Source of the DNA: Streptomyces fildesensis | Lineage (GTDB): Bacteria > Actinomycetota > Actinomycetes > Streptomycetales > Streptomycetaceae | Direction of reading: 5' to 3' | DNA length: 64,000 bases | NCBI RefSeq assembly: GCF_016107395.1 | Contig: NZ_JAAIKO010000001.1 | Coordinates: 124,001 to 188,000, forward strand | Shown here: piece after piece, positions 8,336 through 16,237 of the stretch | Numbering within the stretch: the first letter of the stretch is position 1 | Layout of the letters: each line of letters begins with the position of its first letter | The notes under the pieces: model-generated | What the model saw: the letters and a program-made list of their open reading frames with translations, nothing else | Databases searched by the model: none | Told to the model about the DNA's origin: nothing | Made by a program: the position numbers and the translations under genes

Positions 8336-9331
8336 TCAGCAGACCTCCTCCAGATCACGCCAGTCCCGGGTGTCCGGGCTGTCCGCGATCCAGCTGTCGA
8401 GAAGGCCTCGTACGAGGGCGGCGGGCGCCGCTATCCCGCACTCACGTTCGGGGACCCAGAGGGAGCCCGCGCTGTGGTGGCTGAGGTGGCCGGGGTGGCC
8501 GGGTTCACCGTGGTCATGGGGGTCGCGGGAGGTCGCGGAGCCGTCGTCGGTGGGCATCCGGCTCTCCGAGCAGGTACGGCAGAGCAGCCGCACGGAGGAC
8601 GACCAGTCCTCGGCGGCGAAGCCGGCGTCGGCGGCCAGCCGCTCCAGGGCGTCCCGGTCGGCCGCGGTGGCGGCCTCCAGCAGGACCAGCCAGGTGGGCA
8701 CCGGCGAGGGCGCCCACAGCTCGATCTCGTCGAACACCGGGTACACGGACTTCGCGGAGCCCTCCGCGGTGGCGCGCTCACCGTGCGGGACGCCGTCGTG
8801 CAGCACGACCTCGCCCCAGCGGCGGCCCGAGGACGGCAGCGGGATGCTCAGCACCTCGATCCTGGCCGGATCCAGCCGGCGGCCCCAGACGACCTCGGCC
8901 TCGCCCTCCGGCGACAGCCTTACGGCGGCGCTGCCCAGCGCCAGCCGGACCGCTTCCTCGGAGGCGCTCTCGGCGGAGCCGGACGGCAGCCGCAGCCCGT
9001 ACGCCTGCCAGGAGCGGCGGGCCAGCGGCCAGTCCTGCAGGGCGGTGGCGGCGATGCCGAGGTTCCACCAGTCCGGGGCGCCGGAGTCGCGGTCCAGCAG
9101 GGCCACGGCACGCAGCCCGGCGGTGCGGGCCTGCTCCCAGTCGTGGCGGAACTTGTGCAGCAGCGCGAGGTTGTACCAGGACTCGGAGAGCCACGGTTCC
9201 ATGTCGGCGGCGCGCGTCAGCAGCGCGCCCGCGTCCTCGTAGCGCCCGTCGCCGATGAGCGAGAAGGCGCGGTCGGTGGCCTGCCGCCACGTAGGGGAGG
9301 GCCGGTGCCGCACTCTGCCGAAGATCCTCAC
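8336..9331 (-). CDS. Tetratricopeptide-repeat protein, conserved Streptomyces hypothetical
   Basis: This 331-residue protein begins with three TPR-like helical hairpins (about residues 15-125), seen as ATDRAFSLIGDGRYEDA, SESWYNLALLHKFRHDWEQA and WWNLGIAATALQDWPLA. A mixed alpha/beta region of unknown fold follows. The C-terminal third contains a CRTC pair, a His/Gly/Pro-rich stretch (DPHDHGEPGHPGHLSHHSAG) and a conserved-looking segment ending DLEEVC. The His-rich run and Cys pair could bind metal, but that is speculative. The short gap to the carrier-domain gene upstream (17 nt) suggests it is the last gene of the HD-GYP/HD/carrier transcription unit. Confidence 0.75.
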   Translation of the reverse strand: MRIFGRVRHRPSPTWRQATDRAFSLIGDGRYEDAGALLTRAADMEPWLSESWYNLALLHKFRHDWEQARTAGLRAVALLDRDSGAPDWWNLGIAATALQDWPLARRSWQAYGLRLPSGSAESASEEAVRLALGSAAVRLSPEGEAEVVWGRRLDPARIEVLSIPLPSSGRRWGEVVLHDGVPHGERATAEGSAKSVYPVFDEIELWAPSPVPTWLVLLEAATAADRDALERLAADAGFAAEDWSSSVRLLCRTCSESRMPTDDGSATSRDPHDHGEPGHPGHLSHHSAGSLWVPERECGIAAPAALVRGLLDSWIADSPDTRDWRDLEEVC

Positions 9332-9348
9332 GATTCCCGCCTGCCTGC

Positions 9349-9564
9349 TCAGCCGATCACGGCCGGGACGTCGCCTTTCCGCACCACGTCCCCCTCGGAC
9401 ACTTTCAGCCCGGTGACGATTCCCGGCATCTCGGTGAGTACCGGGATTTCCTGCTCCACGGTCTCCAGCATGACGACGCTCCCGTCCACCCGCAGGTTGT
9501 TCCCCCGCTCAGTGACAACCTTCCACATATCGGCCGGAGTCTCAGCCCGGATTCCGGTCCTCAC
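9349..9564 (-). CDS. Biotinyl/lipoyl-like carrier domain lacking the modified lysine
   Basis: This 71-residue protein is a single biotinyl/lipoyl-type domain (IRAETPADMWKVV then EIPVLTEMPGIVTGLKVSEGD). In the related actinobacterial TB7.3 family the biotinylation loop reads ESMKMEIP; here it reads ETVEQEIP, so the acceptor Lys is replaced by Glu and both flanking Met residues are changed. The start is taken as the GTG at 9564 because it overlaps the preceding stop (GTGA, 9564-9561) and lies just after AAGGAGG. The gene sits in the sigR/rsrA neighbourhood, as TB7.3 sits near sigH/rshA in mycobacteria. It cannot be biotinylated in the normal way, so its role is unclear: a binding module, or decay. 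Confidence 0.8.
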   Translation of the reverse strand: MRTGIRAETPADMWKVVTERGNNLRVDGSVVMLETVEQEIPVLTEMPGIVTGLKVSEGDVVRKGDVPAVIG

Positions 9565-11030
9565 CACTCCTCCTTGCCATCCCCAGCCGCATCCAACCAT
9601 GCCGGTCGCGGGCGCCGCTCATTACCGTCCGGTTCCCCGCCGGCGGCCCGGGCCGCTCCGCCACGGGCGAGAACCCGGGTCAGCGCGTCCACGACGCCCG
9701 GATCGTAGTCCCGGGCGGTGGACAGCCGCAGCCGCTCCACGGCCGCCAGACGGCGGTCCAGGGCCGCCGTCCCGCCGGTCAGGTCCTCGTACGCGTTGAC
9801 GGCGCGGACGATCCGGCCGGCAAGGGGCTGTTCGCGGTACGGGTCGGCCTGGCACTCGACGATCACCGCGACCTCGGCCGGAACGCCGGTCTGGCGGACC
9901 ACGACACCTCCCAGCAGCGCGATACGGCGCCGCTCCTCGGGCTCCAGCGGCTCGGTGGCGCCGCCGGGGACGGGGTCGACCAGGGAGAGCTGGCCGATGT
10001 CGTGCATGAGGGCCGCGTACTCCAGGAGCAGCAGCTCACGCTGCGCCATCCCCAGTTCCCGGCCCACCTCCCGGCTGAGGGCGGTCACCCGGCGGGCGTG
10101 GCCCGTGGGCGTGTAGCCGGCGACCTCGGTGGCGCGTGCGAGGGAGGCGATCGTCTGCCGGTAGGTGGCCCGGATCGCGGCATGGCGGCGGAACGAGACC
10201 TGGGTGAGCAGCAGCGGAAGGCTGAAGACGGGCAGCGCCCACAGCCCGGCGACGCCGACCGCCAGGGCCATCACGACACCGCCGGCGCAGACGGCGGAGC
10301 CGATGGTGGGCAGGGCCCGCAGCTCGTCACGCAGGACGGGCGCGAAGGGGTGGCCGGTTCTGGCGGCGGCGAGGGTGGCGGCCAGCACCGCGTCGCACAG
10401 GGCGGTGAGCGCGAGCAGCGCGAACAGGAACAGCGCGTAGAGCGGACCGGGGTCGAAGAAGCGCTGCAGCAGGCCGGAGTTGTAGAGCGGCTGGAAACAG
10501 GTGGCGGCGAAGGCCACGGCGAGGACGCGGCGGGCTGCGTTGTCCAGGGAGCGCGGGTCCGCGGTGTCCTGGGTGCAGCGGGCCGCACGGACGGTGCGGG
10601 GGCCGGGCAGCGCGTTGGCCAGCCGGCCGAGTGCGGCGGCCACCACGACGACCGCGACGACCTGCAGGACTCCGTGCGAGGTCGGGACACCGTCCGCCTC
10701 GCCGAGCAGCGCGTACGCCAGCGCGCCCGCGGTGGCCAGCGGCGCCGCCTCGCGGTCACCGGGCAGCGGGATCCGGGCCGCCTCCCCCACCGCGATCAGC
10801 GCTCCGAAGGCGGTGGCCGTCGCGGGCTCGGCGACACCGGCCCACGCCGTCCAGCCGATCGCCACGGCGGTGAGCAGCGCGGTCGCCGCGTAGGCCGCTC
10901 CCACGACGAGCGGGGTACGCGGGCGGGCTCCGGCGCGGGCCGCGGCCCGGCCGGGCCGTCCGTGCCGGAGCCTGCGGCCGGGGGGCCATCGGGGTGGCCG
11001 GGCCGCGGGATCGTCACGGGGAGACGTCAT
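9561..11030 (-). CDS. Membrane-anchored HD-domain protein
   Basis: This 489-residue protein has a long N-terminal hydrophobic region with roughly 8 membrane segments (about residues 40-265), then an HD-type domain (about 290-460). The domain contains TPTGHARRVTALSREVG and ALMHDIGQLSLVDP, the latter holding the HD metal-ligand pair. No HHExxxGxGYP signature follows, so it is a divergent or non-GYP partner of the next gene upstream. The true start is ATG 11030, overlapping the upstream stop (ATGA); the longer open frame to 11804 runs antiparallel over the neighbour and is not real. Its stop overlaps the carrier-domain start. A phosphohydrolase or signalling role is inferred from the family only. 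Confidence 0.8.
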   Translation of the reverse strand: MTSPRDDPAARPPRWPPGRRLRHGRPGRAAARAGARPRTPLVVGAAYAATALLTAVAIGWTAWAGVAEPATATAFGALIAVGEAARIPLPGDREAAPLATAGALAYALLGEADGVPTSHGVLQVVAVVVVAAALGRLANALPGPRTVRAARCTQDTADPRSLDNAARRVLAVAFAATCFQPLYNSGLLQRFFDPGPLYALFLFALLALTALCDAVLAATLAAARTGHPFAPVLRDELRALPTIGSAVCAGGVVMALAVGVAGLWALPVFSLPLLLTQVSFRRHAAIRATYRQTIASLARATEVAGYTPTGHARRVTALSREVGRELGMAQRELLLLEYAALMHDIGQLSLVDPVPGGATEPLEPEERRRIALLGGVVVRQTGVPAEVAVIVECQADPYREQPLAGRIVRAVNAYEDLTGGTAALDRRLAAVERLRLSTARDYDPGVVDALTRVLARGGAARAAGGEPDGNERRPRPAWLDAAGDGKEEW

Positions 11031-12508
11031 GGCCGGCGGTCCGGAGCTGCGCCGGTGGCGGTGCGGCCGGCGGCGCGCGGCAGCGGGAGGGCGGGCTCGG
11101 CGGCGCCCGGCGTGGGCATGCCGGGTACGTCGGCCGTCGCGGTGGGGGTCCAGACGTGCCGGTCGAGGGCGTGGATGAGGCCGCTGACCATGGCCGGGTC
11201 GAACTGGGTCCCGGCGCAGCGGCGGAGTTCGGCCAGCGCCTCGTCGACGCCCCTGGCCCGGCGGTAGCTGCGGGTGGAGGTCATGGCGTCGAAGGCGTCG
11301 GCGACGGCCACGACGCGGGCGAACTCGGGGATCTGGTCGCCGGTCAGCCCGAACGGGTAGCCGCTGCCGTCGATCCGTTCGTGGTGGTGCAGGATCGCGG
11401 CGCGCGCCTCGCCGAGGAACGCGATGCCGCGCACCACCTCGTGGCCGTACTCCGGGTGCAGTTCGATCACCCGGCGCTCCTCGGGGGTGAGCGGACCGTC
11501 CTTGCGCAACAGCCGGGTGGGGACGCCGATCTTGCCGATGTCGTGCAGGATCCCGGCGAAGCGCAGCGCGTCGACCCGGTCCTCGGCCATACCGATCTCG
11601 CGGGCGATGAACACCGAGGCGCGGCCCACGCGTTCGCTGTGGCCGCGCGTGTAGCGGTCCTTGATCTCGACGGCCTGCACGAGGGCCCGGACGGTCGCCC
11701 GGTGCGCGGTGTGTTCGCGGTGGACCTGCGCGAAGACCCAGCAGGAGATGTGCATGGGGAGCAGCACCAGTACGGCGGCGAAGGCCCCGTACGAGCCGCG
11801 CCACAGCGCCGCCATCATCAGCCCGACCATCCCGTAGGTCAGGTGCGGTGCGATCGAGCCCAGCAGCGGGGTACCCCAGGCGGCGCGCGGCGGGCAGCGC
11901 TCGGCGGTGACGAGCACCCCGCCGACGAGGGTGGTGGCCACCACGCAGAAGGTGAGCGCGGCAGCGGCGGCCGGGAGCAGCAGGTAAGGGAAGTCGAGTT
12001 CGTCCAGGGCGCGTTCGCCGCCCAGCAGCCGCTGCGCGTGGCCGGCGGCGAAGGTGGCGACGGCGAGCTGGCCGGCGCGCCAGCAGCGCCGCAGCCAGCG
12101 CGGGCTCTGCCCGACCCGGCCGGCCAGCGATCCCGGCAGGGCGACGAGCGCGGCGGCGGACGGCGGCAGCATCAGCGCCGCGGCGAGCAGTACGGGGTAG
12201 AACGAGCCGATCCCGGCGGGCGCCTCACGTCCGGGGTCCCGGCCCGCGGCAGACAGGGTCCCGCGTCCCGGGGGCAGAAAGCCGATCTCGCAGACCGCGT
12301 ACAGGACGGCGAGGACGGCGACCGTCGCCCAGGGCGTCCGGCCGTCCAACGCCGGGGCCGCGCATAAGCAGGCGGTGAGCAGCACCACGGCGATGTAGCC
12401 GCGGGCCGCCGGCGGCAGGGTCCGCAGACTCACCCGGATCCTCGACCGCAGGCCGTCCGCCCTGATCGCCGACCGCAGGCCGTCCGCCCGGATCCTCGAA
12501 TCCAGCAC
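11027..12508 (-). CDS. Membrane-bound HD-GYP domain protein
   Basis: This 493-residue protein has about 8 membrane segments (roughly residues 35-260) and a full HD-GYP domain (about 270-460). Key motifs are TRGHSERVGR, ILHDIGKIGVP, HPEYGHEVV and ILHHHERIDGSGYP, plus VADAFDAMTS. HD-GYP domains hydrolyse cyclic di-GMP or related dinucleotides in other bacteria; activity here is inferred. The GTG at 12508 is supported by GGGAGG four bases upstream. The first 25 residues come from a 27-bp tandem repeat, so a later GTG at 12433 is an alternative. A terminator hairpin separates it from rsrA, while the next two genes overlap it in stop-start fashion. Confidence 0.87.
   Translation of the reverse strand: MLDSRIRADGLRSAIRADGLRSRIRVSLRTLPPAARGYIAVVLLTACLCAAPALDGRTPWATVAVLAVLYAVCEIGFLPPGRGTLSAAGRDPGREAPAGIGSFYPVLLAAALMLPPSAAALVALPGSLAGRVGQSPRWLRRCWRAGQLAVATFAAGHAQRLLGGERALDELDFPYLLLPAAAAALTFCVVATTLVGGVLVTAERCPPRAAWGTPLLGSIAPHLTYGMVGLMMAALWRGSYGAFAAVLVLLPMHISCWVFAQVHREHTAHRATVRALVQAVEIKDRYTRGHSERVGRASVFIAREIGMAEDRVDALRFAGILHDIGKIGVPTRLLRKDGPLTPEERRVIELHPEYGHEVVRGIAFLGEARAAILHHHERIDGSGYPFGLTGDQIPEFARVVAVADAFDAMTSTRSYRRARGVDEALAELRRCAGTQFDPAMVSGLIHALDRHVWTPTATADVPGMPTPGAAEPALPLPRAAGRTATGAAPDRRP
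12437..12499 (-). repeat. 27-bp tandem repeat at the 5' end of the HD-GYP gene
   Basis: Two 27-bp units (12437-12463 and 12464-12490, sharing CGACCGCAGGCCGTCCGCCC) and a 9-bp partial third copy encode a 9-residue repeat of the type RADGLRS-IR at the extreme N-terminus. The unit length is a multiple of three, so copy-number change would keep the frame. Confidence 0.8.
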
Positions 12509-12526
12509 CTTGCCTCCCAGTGCCTG

Positions 12527-12582
12527 CGACGGGCGCGGCCCGACCCCCGTTGAATCCTCGGAGGATAGGGCCGCGCCCGTCG
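12527..12582 (-). terminator. Terminator hairpin after rsrA
   Basis: A perfect 15-bp inverted repeat (CGACGGGCGCGGCCC at 12527-12541, complement at 12568-12582) encloses a 26-nt loop, which itself holds the smaller palindrome ATCCTCGGAGGAT. It lies between the end of rsrA and the ribosome binding site of the HD-GYP gene and probably ends the sigR-rsrA transcript. Confidence 0.8.
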
Positions 12583-12634
12583 GGCGGGAGACCGATATGC
12601 GGTTTGGGCGGAGTGGGCCTGTCGTCAGTCACCC

Positions 12635-12958
12635 CTACGGGTGAGCTTCGGCTCCGCTCCCGGCGATGATCTCGGGTGCCTGTTCCGGCACCGGTGAGAT
12701 CTCGCCGGAACGGATCAGCTCGATCCGCATCATGACCTTCGACCGGAGGTCGGTGGGAACGTCGTCATGGCCGCAGCAGCGCTTGACGAGCTTCTTCACC
12801 GCCTGCTCGAGGCCGTACTTCTCCAAGCACGGGTGGCACTCGTCGAAGTGCTCCCTGAACTTGGCGCAGGCGTCGTCGGACATCTCCTCGTCGAGGTACT
12901 CGTAGAGGTGGTCGAGTACCTCGGAGCAGTCCGTCTCATGTGCGTTGCCGCAGCTCAT
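12635..12958 (-). CDS. rsrA: RsrA, zinc-containing redox-sensitive anti-sigma factor
   Basis: This 107-residue protein binds and silences SigR under reducing conditions and releases it when its thiols form a disulfide. The zinc-anti-sigma residues are at the positions described for S. coelicolor RsrA: C3, H7, C11, H37, C41, C44 and the extra pair C61/C62. The HFDECHPC block (H37-x3-C41-x2-C44) is the signature. The start overlaps the sigR stop (ATGA at 12958-12955), so sigma and anti-sigma are made in step from the same transcript. A terminator follows. Confidence 0.97.
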   Translation of the reverse strand: MSCGNAHETDCSEVLDHLYEYLDEEMSDDACAKFREHFDECHPCLEKYGLEQAVKKLVKRCCGHDDVPTDLRSKVMMRIELIRSGEISPVPEQAPEIIAGSGAEAHP

Positions 12959-13620
12959 GTCCCTGAGCCCTTCTCGTCTCCCGCGCCGGCCGGGACGAGC
13001 CCGCGCTCACGGGCGTAGTCCTCGAGCATCGAGCGCAGCTGGCGCCGCCCGCGGTGCAGTCGGGACATCACCGTGCCGATGGGTGTCCCCATGATGTCCG
13101 CGATCTCCTTGTACGCAAAGCCCTCGACATCCGCGAGATAGACGGCGATACGGAATTCCTCGGGGATCGCCTGCAGCGCCGACTTCACATCGGAGTCGGG
13201 CAGGTGGTCGAGCGCCTGGGACTCGGCCGAACGCAGGCCGGTCGACATGTGCGACTCGGCGCGTGCGAGCTGCCAGTCCTCGATCTCCTCCGAGCCGCTG
13301 CGCAGCGGCTCGCGCTGCTTCTTGCGGTAGGAGTTGATGAAGCTGTTGGTGAGAATGCGGTAGAGCCACGCCTTGAGGTTCGTTCCCTCACGGAACTGGT
13401 GGAAGGACGCGTACGCCTTCGCGTACGTCTCCTGCACCAGGTCCTCGGCGTCCGCGGGGTTGCGGGTCATCCGCAGCGCGGCCGAGTACATCTGGTCGAG
13501 GAAGGTGAGGGCGTCACGCTCGAAGCGCTCATTGCGCTCCGCGGAGCTCTCCTGTGCTTCCTCGCCGGCCGTGCCCGCAGCACCCGCTGTGCTGTCGTTG
13601 GTGCCGGTGACCGGAACCAC
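12955..13620 (-). CDS. sigR: ECF sigma factor SigR (stable form), thiol-oxidative stress
   Basis: This is the 221-residue sigma-R. Region 2 includes [20 protein letters not shown] and [16 protein letters not shown]; region 4 includes [20 protein letters not shown] and [19 protein letters not shown]. The short form starts at GTG 13620 (VVPVTGTND, aligning with the S. coelicolor start MGPVT) behind GGAGGAG. An in-frame ATG at 13797 behind GAGGAAGG would add 59 residues and corresponds to the unstable sigma-R' made from the stress-induced promoter in S. coelicolor. That promoter lies just upstream (13843-13869), giving positive autoregulation. The stop overlaps rsrA. Known targets of the family include thioredoxin, mycothiol and proteolysis genes. 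Confidence 0.96.
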   Translation of the reverse strand: MVPVTGTNDSTAGAAGTAGEEAQESSAERNERFERDALTFLDQMYSAALRMTRNPADAEDLVQETYAKAYASFHQFREGTNLKAWLYRILTNSFINSYRKKQREPLRSGSEEIEDWQLARAESHMSTGLRSAESQALDHLPDSDVKSALQAIPEEFRIAVYLADVEGFAYKEIADIMGTPIGTVMSRLHRGRRQLRSMLEDYARERGLVPAGAGDEKGSGT

Positions 13621-13842
13621 CTCCTCCAAAACGGTCACGGGCCCAAAACCGGACCCGCTCGGTTCGGAGGATATCCCGCTGGAGATCGGCGTGCCGGGCG
13701 TGCCGGTCCTGCCGCCTGTCGCAGGCCACTGGGCCCAGTCCAGGTAGGGCGCCTTCGCCTTCGCGTTTGCGCGTGGCTGGCATGCGGCTGAAACCATGCG
13801 GCTGCCTTCCTCACTCTGCGTTTTCGTACCGGTGATCCGGAC

Positions 13843-13869
13843 AACGCACGGATCACGGCCGTCATTCCC
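13843..13869 (-). promoter_or_regulatory. Sigma-R-dependent autoregulatory promoter of sigR
   Basis: On the minus strand GGGAAT (13869-13864) is followed by exactly 18 bases and then GTT (13845-13843), a perfect match to the sigma-R consensus GGAAT-N18-GTT. It sits about 45 bp upstream of the ATG of the long sigma-R' form and overlaps the 3' end of the neighbouring hydrolase gene (stop at 13862-13864). Confidence 0.93.
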
Positions 13870-14527
13870 GCCGTTCCCGCGCCCGTGTGCGAACGGACGT
13901 GTGTCCGAGTGCGGACAGCCAGTCACCGACACCGTCCGTGATCACGGAGAGTGCGTCCTCCTGGGAGAGGTCGGCCCTCTTCGGGACGGCGAAGCCGTGG
14001 TCGGCGTACGGCACCGCGACGATCTCCGTCCCGGCGGGGAACTCCTCCGGCGGCCCGAACGGATCCCGGCCGCCCTGCACCACCAGCGTCGGAACGCCGG
14101 AGCCCAGCAGCTCGGCGGCCCGGGACTTCTCCGGCCGGCCCGGCGGATGCAGCGGGAACGACAGGGCCAGCACGGCGGCAGCACCCAGCTCCACAGCCGT
14201 GCGGCAGGCGACCCGGGCCCCGGCGCTGCGGCCGCCCGCGATCACCGGCAGGCCGGGCTCCGCCAGGACGGGCCACAGCGCGCGCCAGCCCACGTCCAGG
14301 GTCTTCGGCGCGGGCGCCACCTTCCTGCCCGCCACCCGCCACGGCTGCTCGACCAGCGCCACGGTCACGCCCAGGGCGGGCAGCGCGGCCGCCAGCGCGA
14401 CCAGGTCGCGGGCCTCGATGCCGCCCCCTGCCCCGTGTCCCAGCGCGAGGACCGCCCGCGCGTCGCGCCCGCCGTCATGCCACGTCACGCGGGCCTCGCC
14501 CGCCGGTGTGTCGATCACCCGCCCCAT
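13862..14527 (-). CDS. Alpha/beta hydrolase (KANL3/Tex30-like family)
   Basis: This 221-residue protein has an alpha/beta-hydrolase core. The oxyanion region is ALGHGAGGG (about residues 28-36), the nucleophile elbow is [12 protein letters not shown] (GxSxG), the acid is in VQGGRDPFG, and the catalytic His is in YADHGFAVP. The short lid and overall length match the dienelactone-hydrolase/KANL3-like group of small intracellular esterases. The start at ATG 14527 is where homology begins; the longer open frame to 15397 lies antisense or out of frame over the SRAP gene. It lies 14 nt downstream of that gene and its 3' end carries the sigR promoter. The substrate is unknown. Confidence 0.83.
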   Translation of the reverse strand: MGRVIDTPAGEARVTWHDGGRDARAVLALGHGAGGGIEARDLVALAAALPALGVTVALVEQPWRVAGRKVAPAPKTLDVGWRALWPVLAEPGLPVIAGGRSAGARVACRTAVELGAAAVLALSFPLHPPGRPEKSRAAELLGSGVPTLVVQGGRDPFGPPEEFPAGTEIVAVPYADHGFAVPKRADLSQEDALSVITDGVGDWLSALGHTSVRTRARERRE

Positions 14528-14541
14528 CCTGCCGGTCCCGG

Positions 14542-15357
14542 TCAGAAAAGGGTTTCCTCCGCGGGGGCGGCGAGCGCGTCGGTCAGCTGCGGCCCGTTGT
14601 TCCTGACGTTGCTCACGTCCGTGCCGACCGGATACAACCGCACCGTTCCGGCCGGCGGCGGCACGAGCAGGCCGCGCAGCTCGTCGGGATCGGTGGTGGC
14701 CGGATCCAGCCAGGCGTCCCAGCGGTCCGGGGCCAGCATCAGCGGCATCCGGGGGTGGACGGCGGCCAAGGAGGCCGGTCCCTCGCCGGCGAATCCGGCG
14801 GGCGGGGTCTGCTCCGCCTCCGTCGTGATGACGGTGCAGGTGGACCACCACGCCTGCGGGTGGTCGTCGGGCAGCGTCCGGTCCCGCCAGAACTCGTACA
14901 GCCCGGCCATCGCCATCACCGAGCCGTCCGCGGGGGTCACGAAGTACGGCTGCTTGCGCGCCCGCTTCTTCTTCCCCTGCTCCTCCAGCTGCCGCTCGTC
15001 CTTCGCGGTCACCCACTCGTAGTAGCCGTCGGCGGGTATGAGGCAGCGGCGGGCGCTGAAGGGGCGGCGGAAGGACGGCTTCTCGTGCACCGTCTCCGCC
15101 CGTGCGTTGATCATCTTCACGCCGACGTCGGGGGTCTTCGCCCATGACGGCACCAGCCCCCAGCGCAGCTTGCGCAGCTGCCGTACCGGCTCGGGGGTCT
15201 CCGCGCCCTTCAGCGGACGCTCCAGCACGACGCACACCGGATCCGTCGGCGCCACATTCCAGTTCGGCGCCAACTCCTCCTTCGGCTCCCGCTGTTGGAC
15301 CTCGAAAAGAGCCGCCAGATCCTCGGGTTGCCGGCTCGCCGCATATCGACCACACAT
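14542..15357 (-). CDS. SRAP family protein (YedK/HMCES), abasic-site DNA-protein crosslinker
   Basis: This 271-residue protein starts MCGRYA, so the catalytic Cys2 becomes the mature N-terminus after Met removal; this fixes the start at 15357. Other family motifs are present: NWNVAPTD, RWGLVPSWA, INARAETV, the active-site region RCLIPADGYYEW, and a C-terminal histidine in HPRMPLML. SRAP proteins form a thiazolidine crosslink to abasic sites in single-stranded DNA and shield them from cleavage. It is probably cotranscribed with the hydrolase downstream, and divergent from the M50 protease gene. Confidence 0.92.
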   Translation of the reverse strand: MCGRYAASRQPEDLAALFEVQQREPKEELAPNWNVAPTDPVCVVLERPLKGAETPEPVRQLRKLRWGLVPSWAKTPDVGVKMINARAETVHEKPSFRRPFSARRCLIPADGYYEWVTAKDERQLEEQGKKKRARKQPYFVTPADGSVMAMAGLYEFWRDRTLPDDHPQAWWSTCTVITTEAEQTPPAGFAGEGPASLAAVHPRMPLMLAPDRWDAWLDPATTDPDELRGLLVPPPAGTVRLYPVGTDVSNVRNNGPQLTDALAAPAEETLF

Positions 15358-15411
15358 GAGTGCCAGACTGCCACGGCACTCCGACATGGCGCCGCACGTT
15401 GCAGGGGAACG

Positions 15412-16125
15412 ATGGATATCAAGAGCTTCACGGAACTATGGGACCGCGTGGTCGGTACCCAGCCCGATCCGTCGGCCTGGCTGGTCGGCGGTACGGCGCT
15501 GATAGCGCTGGCCGCCGTGCTGCCGGACGGCATATGGCGGCTGAGCCGCAACGCGATCACCATCGCGCACGAGGGCGGCCACGGCCTGCTCGCGCTGCTC
15601 ACCGGGCGCAGCCTGGAGGGCATCAGGCTGCACTCGGACACCTCGGGCCTCACCGTCTCGCGCGGCAAGCCCTCGGGGCTCGGCATGATCCTGACGGCCG
15701 CCGCCGGGTACACCGCGCCGCCGCTGCTGGGCCTGGCCGGGGCCGCGCTGCTGGCCGCCGGGCACATCACCGCGCTGCTGTGGGGGGCCACCGCGCTGCT
15801 GCTGGCGATGCTGATCATGATCCGCAACGCGTACGGGGCGCTCACGGTCGTGGTGACCGGTGCCGCGTTCCTGCTGGTCTCCTGGCTGACCGGACCGCAG
15901 GTGCAGGCGGCCTTCGCCTACCTCGTCGTCTGGTTCCTGCTGCTCGGCGGCTCGCGTCCGGTCTTCGAGCTGCAGCGCACCCGCAGACGCGAACGGTCGA
16001 ACACCTCGGACGCGGACCAGCTGGGCCGGCTGACCCACACCCCGGTGGGCCTGTGGCTGCTGCTGTTCTACGCGACGGCCGTCTGCGCGCTCGTCGGTGG
16101 CGGGCGCTGGCTGCTCGGCCTGTGA
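15412..16125 (+). CDS. M50 family intramembrane metalloprotease
   Basis: This 237-residue protein has about 6 membrane segments. It carries the zinc motif HEGGH within ITIAHEGGHGLLALLTGR (about residues 49-66), placing it in the small M50B-like group. The usual second-site NPDG or DG motif is not evident; the LGMILTAAAGYTAPPLLGLA segment corresponds to the conserved Gly-rich membrane strand. The ATG at 15412 follows GCAGGGGAACG. A longer open frame upstream overlaps the divergent SRAP gene and was rejected. Substrates are unknown; related proteases cleave membrane-anchored regulators. Confidence 0.83.
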   Translation: MDIKSFTELWDRVVGTQPDPSAWLVGGTALIALAAVLPDGIWRLSRNAITIAHEGGHGLLALLTGRSLEGIRLHSDTSGLTVSRGKPSGLGMILTAAAGYTAPPLLGLAGAALLAAGHITALLWGATALLLAMLIMIRNAYGALTVVVTGAAFLLVSWLTGPQVQAAFAYLVVWFLLLGGSRPVFELQRTRRRERSNTSDADQLGRLTHTPVGLWLLLFYATAVCALVGGGRWLLGL

Positions 16126-16237
16126 GGCCGGTGGGCCCCACGGGGTCCTCGCCGGGCTCCGGAACGGCCCTCCGCGGCCTCCTGCCCGGCTCCCGCACTC
16201 CGGGCGGGGCCGCCGCCAGCCACTAGGCTTGGTGCCC

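Noticed and set aside
9561..11804. A 747-codon frame extending the HD-domain gene upstream
   Set aside because: The first 258 codons overlap the HD-GYP gene out of frame and are Arg/Pro/Gly-rich; the ATGA overlap at 11027-11030 marks the true start.
13862..15397. A 511-codon frame including the hydrolase
   Set aside because: The part above 14527 overlaps the SRAP gene in another frame and has no homology; ATG 14527 begins the hydrolase.
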